This document shows, in pieces, positions 60,976 to 64,000 of a stretch of 64,000 bases of DNA. The stretch's first letter is position 1, and every line of letters begins with the position of its first letter. Origin of the DNA: Eriocheir sinensis (Eukaryota > Arthropoda > Malacostraca > Decapoda > Varunidae); the NCBI RefSeq assembly GCF_024679095.1, contig NC_066513.1:10259386-10323385 (forward strand), given 5' to 3'. The notes below the pieces were generated by a model that saw only the letters and a program-made list of their open reading frames with translations, was not told the DNA's origin and did not search any database. The translations under genes and the position numbers were made by a program.

Positions 60976-61021
60976 AGGCAGCAGCAGCCAATCAGGGGTT
61001 AGCCGCGCGTGACGTCACTGC
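60976..61021 (+). promoter_or_regulatory. CRE plus CCAAT module, copy 3 (candidate promoter of the IQ gene)
   Basis: CCAAT at 60988-60992 and a perfect palindromic CRE TGACGTCA at 61010-61017 lie in GC-rich sequence, followed by GGGTGGGGCGGG. No TATA box is at the expected place. The first candidate exon lies 70-240 bp downstream, so it may be its TATA-less promoter. Confidence 0.55.
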
Positions 61022-61088
61022 ATAGGGTGGGGCGGGAGAAAATCCTTACAACATTTCGAAAATATGTCTCCGGGTCCTTCTCGCCAGG

Positions 61089-61257
61089 AAGGATTACCAG
61101 AGGCTGCCAGACGGTGTGGGACAAGACCCGGGCCACGCAGACCGTCCGCCATGCTTACACCCAGACAACGGCCTTCCACCCACTCCTGCTGCCGCCCACG
61201 CCCACTCTCATCACGCCGCGTCCCTACGTGCCTGCCAGACACTACGACATGGCCAAG
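61089..61257 (+). CDS. IQ-motif protein, first visible exon
   Basis: The frame reads TVWDKTRATQTVRHAYTQ and RPYVPARHYDMAK, and ends at AAG before GTGAGG, a strong splice donor at 61258. It is phase 0. The frame is closed upstream by TAG at 61000 and has no ATG except the Met of MAK at 61249 (GACATGG context). Either the exon starts at an acceptor such as CCTTCTCGCCAG (61088), or translation starts at MAK and the rest is 5' untranslated. A 65-codon overlapping ORF from the ATG at 61064 is in another frame. Confidence 0.5.
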
Positions 61258-61284
61258 GTGAGGGGGTAGTGGTGGTACTAGTAG

Positions 61285-61757
61285 TATAGTATTTCCACGA
61301 GAAACTGGTGGGTGGGGTAGTGGCAGCTGCGGGGTCAGCCCCGCACCGCACCTTGCCACACAATCTCAACACCTCTCGCTTCCTCTCATATATCTTTAAA
61401 TGAAATTAATTAAATAATTGGATAATCCAATAAGGTCATATATACAGTGTTAAGATTCTTTCGTTTTTAGGATAATAACAAAGATTTTGTATAAATACCA
61501 CGTCACTTGACAATGTTGGAATAGAACGTTGTCAAGTTTCCTGGTATTTATACAAAATCTTTCTTATTATCCTAAAAACGAAACAATCTTAACCCTGTAT
61601 GTCCCTACTGGATTATCCAAATATTTAATTGAATTCATTTAAAGATTTTAAATAGCTGACATATGAAAGGAAGTGAGAGGCATTGAGAGTGTGGCAAGGT
61701 CAAGGCTGACCCTGCAACCGCCACTATCCCACCCGCCAGTTTCTCGTGGAAATACTA
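61285..61757. repeat. About 470-bp near-perfect foldback in intron
   Basis: TATAGTATTTCCACGAGAA (61285) returns inverted as TTCTCGTGGAAATACTATA (61741-61759). Pairing continues through TTTTGTATAAATACCA (61486) with TGGTATTTATACAAAA, and ACTTGACAA with TTGTCAAGT at the axis near 61520. Arms of about 235 bp have no spacer. Purine/pyrimidine differences suggest 85-90 percent identity. No ORF, so it is a foldback or MITE-type element. Confidence 0.85.
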
Positions 61758-62112
61758 TAGTAGTAGTAGTACGTAGTAGTAGTAGTAGTAGTACGTAGTA
61801 GTAGTAGTAATAGTAGTAGTGGTCGTAGTAGCAGTAGTAGTGGTCGTAATAGTAATAGTAGTAGTAGTAATAGTAGTTGCGGTAGTAGTAGTAGTAGTAG
61901 TAGTAGTAGTTGCGGTAGCAGTAGTAGTAGTTGAAGTAGTAGTAGTAGTAGTAGTAGTAGTGGCTGTGTAGTAGTATCAATATTGGTAGTAGTAGGAGTA
62001 GTAGTAGTAGTAGTGGCGGTAGTAGTATTAGTTGTAGTAATAGTAGTAGTAGTAGTAGTAGTAGTGTAGAAGTGGCATTAGTAGTAGTAGTAATAGTAGT
62101 AGTAGTAGTAAC

Positions 62113-62153
<41 letters not shown>

Positions 62154-62160
62154 CAGTATT
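61757..62160. repeat. (GTA)n / (TAG)n triplet array
   Basis: Long TAG/GTA repeats with GTGG and TTGC interruptions, extending from the right arm of the foldback. Translations give homopolymers and are not genes. Confidence 0.95.
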
Positions 62161-62234
62161 ATTATTATTATTATTATTATTAGTAGTAGTAGTAGTAGTA
62201 ATATAATTCTTTTCGTCCTTCTTTTTCTTCTTAA

Positions 62235-62304
<70 letters not shown>
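62161..62304. repeat. (TTA)n triplet array
   Basis: TTA repeats at 62157-62180 and 62234-62304, separated by a short TAG block and CTTTTTCTTCTT. Confidence 0.95.
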
Positions 62305-62306
<2 letters not shown>

Positions 62307-62382
62307 CGTTATTATTGCATATATCATTGTTACTAATTATTAATAATTTATTAATTATTAATATCGATTCTACTTTTCTGTA

Positions 62383-62387
<5 letters not shown>

Positions 62388-62442
<55 letters not shown>
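62388..62442. repeat. (GT)n microsatellite forming part of a splice acceptor
   Basis: About 27 TG units run directly into ACAG and the next exon, taking the position of the polypyrimidine tract. Confidence 0.9.
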
Positions 62443-62445
<3 letters not shown>

Positions 62446-62447
62446 AG

Positions 62448-62513
62448 GTCGTTACGGTGCAGAGGATCGTGCGCGGCTTCCTGGGACGACGAAAGACAGT
62501 GAGGGTGATGAGG
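62448..62513 (+). CDS. IQ-motif protein, 66-bp exon
   Basis: It is flanked by acceptor TGTACAG (to 62447) and donor GTGAGT (62514). It is phase 0 and encodes 22 residues, VVTVQRIVRGFLGRRK and TVRVMR. VQRIVRGFLGR fits the IQ consensus ([FILV]Qxxx[RK]Gxxx[RK]), a calmodulin or myosin-light-chain binding helix. The downstream KTVRVMR adds basic charge. A single IQ motif does not identify the protein. Confidence 0.7.
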
Positions 62514-62519
62514 GTGAGT

Positions 62520-62611
62520 CTTCTTCTTCTTCTTTTTCCCATATTTCTTTTTTTCTTCATTATTTCTTCTTTTTCCTATTTTTTCTTTCTTCGTTTTTTT
62601 TTCATCTATTC

Positions 62612-62642
<31 letters not shown>

Positions 62643-63005
62643 TTGTTCTTCTTGTTCTTCTCTGTTCCATTTTCCTTTTTTTCTTCTTTTTCTCTTTCTT
62701 CTTGTTCATTTTCTTGTTCTTGTTTTTTCTTCATCCTCTTCTTCCTATTTGTTTCTTTAATTTTTCATCTTACTCTTTCTTTTCTTGTTCTTGTTCTTCC
62801 TCCTCTTTCTATTTTAATTTTTTTTTTTTTCTTTTCATCCGTCTTCTTTTTCCTTCTTGTTCCTCTCTTCTTGTTCTTTTTGTTCTTGTTCTTTTTCTTC
62901 TTGATATATTTCATATTCAATTTCCTCTTTCTCCTCCTCCTCCTTCTCCTCCTTCTCCTCCTCATCCTCATCCTGCTCATAATTTCTTCCTTTTCCTCCT
63001 CCTCC
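62520..63005. repeat. Pyrimidine-rich (CTT)n / (TCC)n tract in intron
   Basis: About 480 bp almost purely of C and T on the plus strand. Leu/Phe/Ser-rich translations here are artefacts. It lies between the IQ exon and the next exon. Confidence 0.95.
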
Positions 63006-63193
63006 TCCTTTACTTTCAATCTTATTTCCCGGCATCAATTATGTTCAAATGACAAATAATGACACAAAAATCATCTTGTATCGAAACCCTCGATGTACAA
63101 GTGATACAGTTTCTTCTTTACGTGTATCTATTTATTATTGGCATATTTATTTATCTATTTCATTCATCACGCATCATATTTATCATTGCTAAG

Positions 63194-63325
63194 ATACGGG
63201 CGGCGGCTGAGGAATCAACACGGAGGAGGATGGATAATACAGGGGCCGCTGGTGAGGACCCAGAGCGTGTATCCTCCCCCCTCGAGTCTTGTTGCAGCAC
63301 TGACGGAGACTCGGACCCCCAGCAG
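63194..63325 (+). CDS. IQ-motif protein, 132-bp exon
   Basis: It has acceptor GCTAAG (to 63193; the preceding tract TTTATCATTGCT is only moderately pyrimidine-rich) and donor CAGCAG before GTAATA (63326). It is phase 0, 44 codons, starting IRAAAEESTRRRMDN and ending ESCCSTDGDSDPQQ. An open frame with both splice signals in the same phase as the two upstream exons supports one gene. The sequence is acidic and Ser-rich, with no known domain. The gene continues beyond 63325 but no further exon is seen before the window ends. Confidence 0.65.
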
Positions 63326-63339
63326 GTAATAAGTGGTTT

Positions 63340-63885
63340 GAGTTGATGTTTTCATCGCTATGCTTTCCTATAGGCTCTGCTATGTGTTAGAGAAGGAATC
63401 CAAACGCAGTAGGAAGTAGGATGTAAAGTAAAAGCAGAAAGGCTGTGTTAGTGCATGCTTGTGAGAGGGGTATAGGAATCATTATAGACACTGCTATGCT
63501 TTTCAGTGGAGTCTGTTAGACGCTAGAGAGTCCAACATCATCATCATAAGAAGAAAGGTTGTGTTAATGCATGCTTGTTAGAAGGGTAAAGGAATGGAGA
63601 CGCTGCTTTTCTCTATTACAGGCTCTGTTAGGCGTTAGAGAGGGAGTCATATGTCGTAGGGATCAGGATGTAAGGATGAAGAAAAAGTATAGGGCTGTAT
63701 TAGTGCATGAATTAAAGGGGTAAAGAAAGGAATGGAGACGCTTCTATGCTTTCCTATAGGCTGTGTTAGACGTTAGAGAGGGAGTCCAAACGTAGAAAGA
63801 AAGAGAATGTAAAGTAGAAGAGAAAAAGTGGCTATGTTATTTCATGCTTGTGAGAGGGTTAAAGGAATGGAGACGCTGGTTGGCT
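63340..63885. repeat. About 130-bp tandem repeat, four units
   Basis: Units begin near GCTATGCTTTCCTATAGG (63357), at 63492, 63601 and 63741. Each holds TGTTAGACGTTAGAGAGGGA, TGTGTTAGTGCATGCTTGTG and AAAGGAATGGAGACGCT. They are diverged with small indels and have no coding frame. Confidence 0.8.
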
Positions 63886-63907
63886 GCTCTGTATGTGGCT
63901 ACCTAAA

Positions 63908-64000
63908 ATTTTTTTTTTTACGGCAAGGGAGACAGCTCAAGGGCACAAACAAATAGTACACAAAAAACTTAGCGCTTAGCGCTGCTCCAACAAACGCAAA
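63908..64000 (-). mobile_element. Family J LINE 3' tail, reverse, cut by window end
   Basis: TTTTTTTTTTACGGCAAGGGAGACAGCTCAAGGGC is the reverse complement (shown here in part) of the family J tail at 53575-53612. The element continues beyond 64000. Confidence 0.7.

Noticed and set aside
61648..62307. Asn/Thr/Leu/Tyr homopolymer ORFs and the Leu/Phe-rich ORFs at 62.3-63.06 kb
   Set aside because: They come from TAG, TTA and CTT repeats in introns.

Overview
The window is eukaryotic and looks like a decapod crustacean or similar marine arthropod. It has very dense dinucleotide microsatellites (GA, TA and GT tracts, three GA tracts of about 0.8-1.2 kb), metazoan non-LTR retrotransposons of several clades, Ty3/gypsy elements, tRNA-derived SINEs, TATA plus TCAGT arthropod-style core promoters, and spliceosomal introns. 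There is no bacterial gene organisation, operon or CRISPR array. Species assignment is inference.

Layout. 1-3.6 kb: an old RTE-type LINE interrupted by a CR1-like LINE, which itself carries a SINE and a MITE. 3.9-8.0 kb: a decayed gypsy element (Gypsy-1: 5' LTR, leader, gag, protease, RNase H scrap) carrying a SINE that in turn carries a solo LTR of the same LTR family. 8.0-9.3 kb: tandem repeats and two LINE fragments. 9.3-15.5 kb: a better preserved gypsy element (Gypsy-2: 5' LTR, repeat-rich leader, gag, protease, RT-RNase H), also split by a SINE and cut off by a 100-N scaffold gap. 15.6-42.36 kb: a spacerless inverted repeat centred near 28.07 kb. Each arm holds a two-ORF LINE, a GTAC-rich repeat, microsatellites, a MITE and a transposase-like gene in two permuted halves, one of which has clear exon-intron structure. 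The palindrome starts exactly at the gap and its arms differ mainly by indels, so a fold-back read artefact must be considered before biology. 42.4-46.8 kb: GA arrays split by LINEs. 46.8-51.5 kb: a FLYWCH finger remnant, a 66-bp minisatellite with nested SINE, LINE and hAT insertions, and a 50-bp minisatellite. 51.5-56.2 kb: an RTE element inserted in the 50-bp minisatellite and itself interrupted by a jockey-like LINE.

The right end (56.4-63.9 kb) is the best candidate for host-gene territory. It holds an inverted pair of TATA/TCAGT promoters facing each other, three CRE plus CCAAT modules, tandem GC boxes, and three phase-0 exons encoding a protein with one IQ (calmodulin-binding) motif. 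A roughly 470-bp foldback and long triplet and pyrimidine repeats sit in the introns.

Almost every coding sequence is a transposon remnant. The genes do not form a pathway; the history is layers of insertions, with up to four nested levels. The most useful things to verify are the giant palindrome, the intron-bearing transposase-like gene in its arms, and the inverted and repeated promoter modules upstream of the IQ-motif exons.
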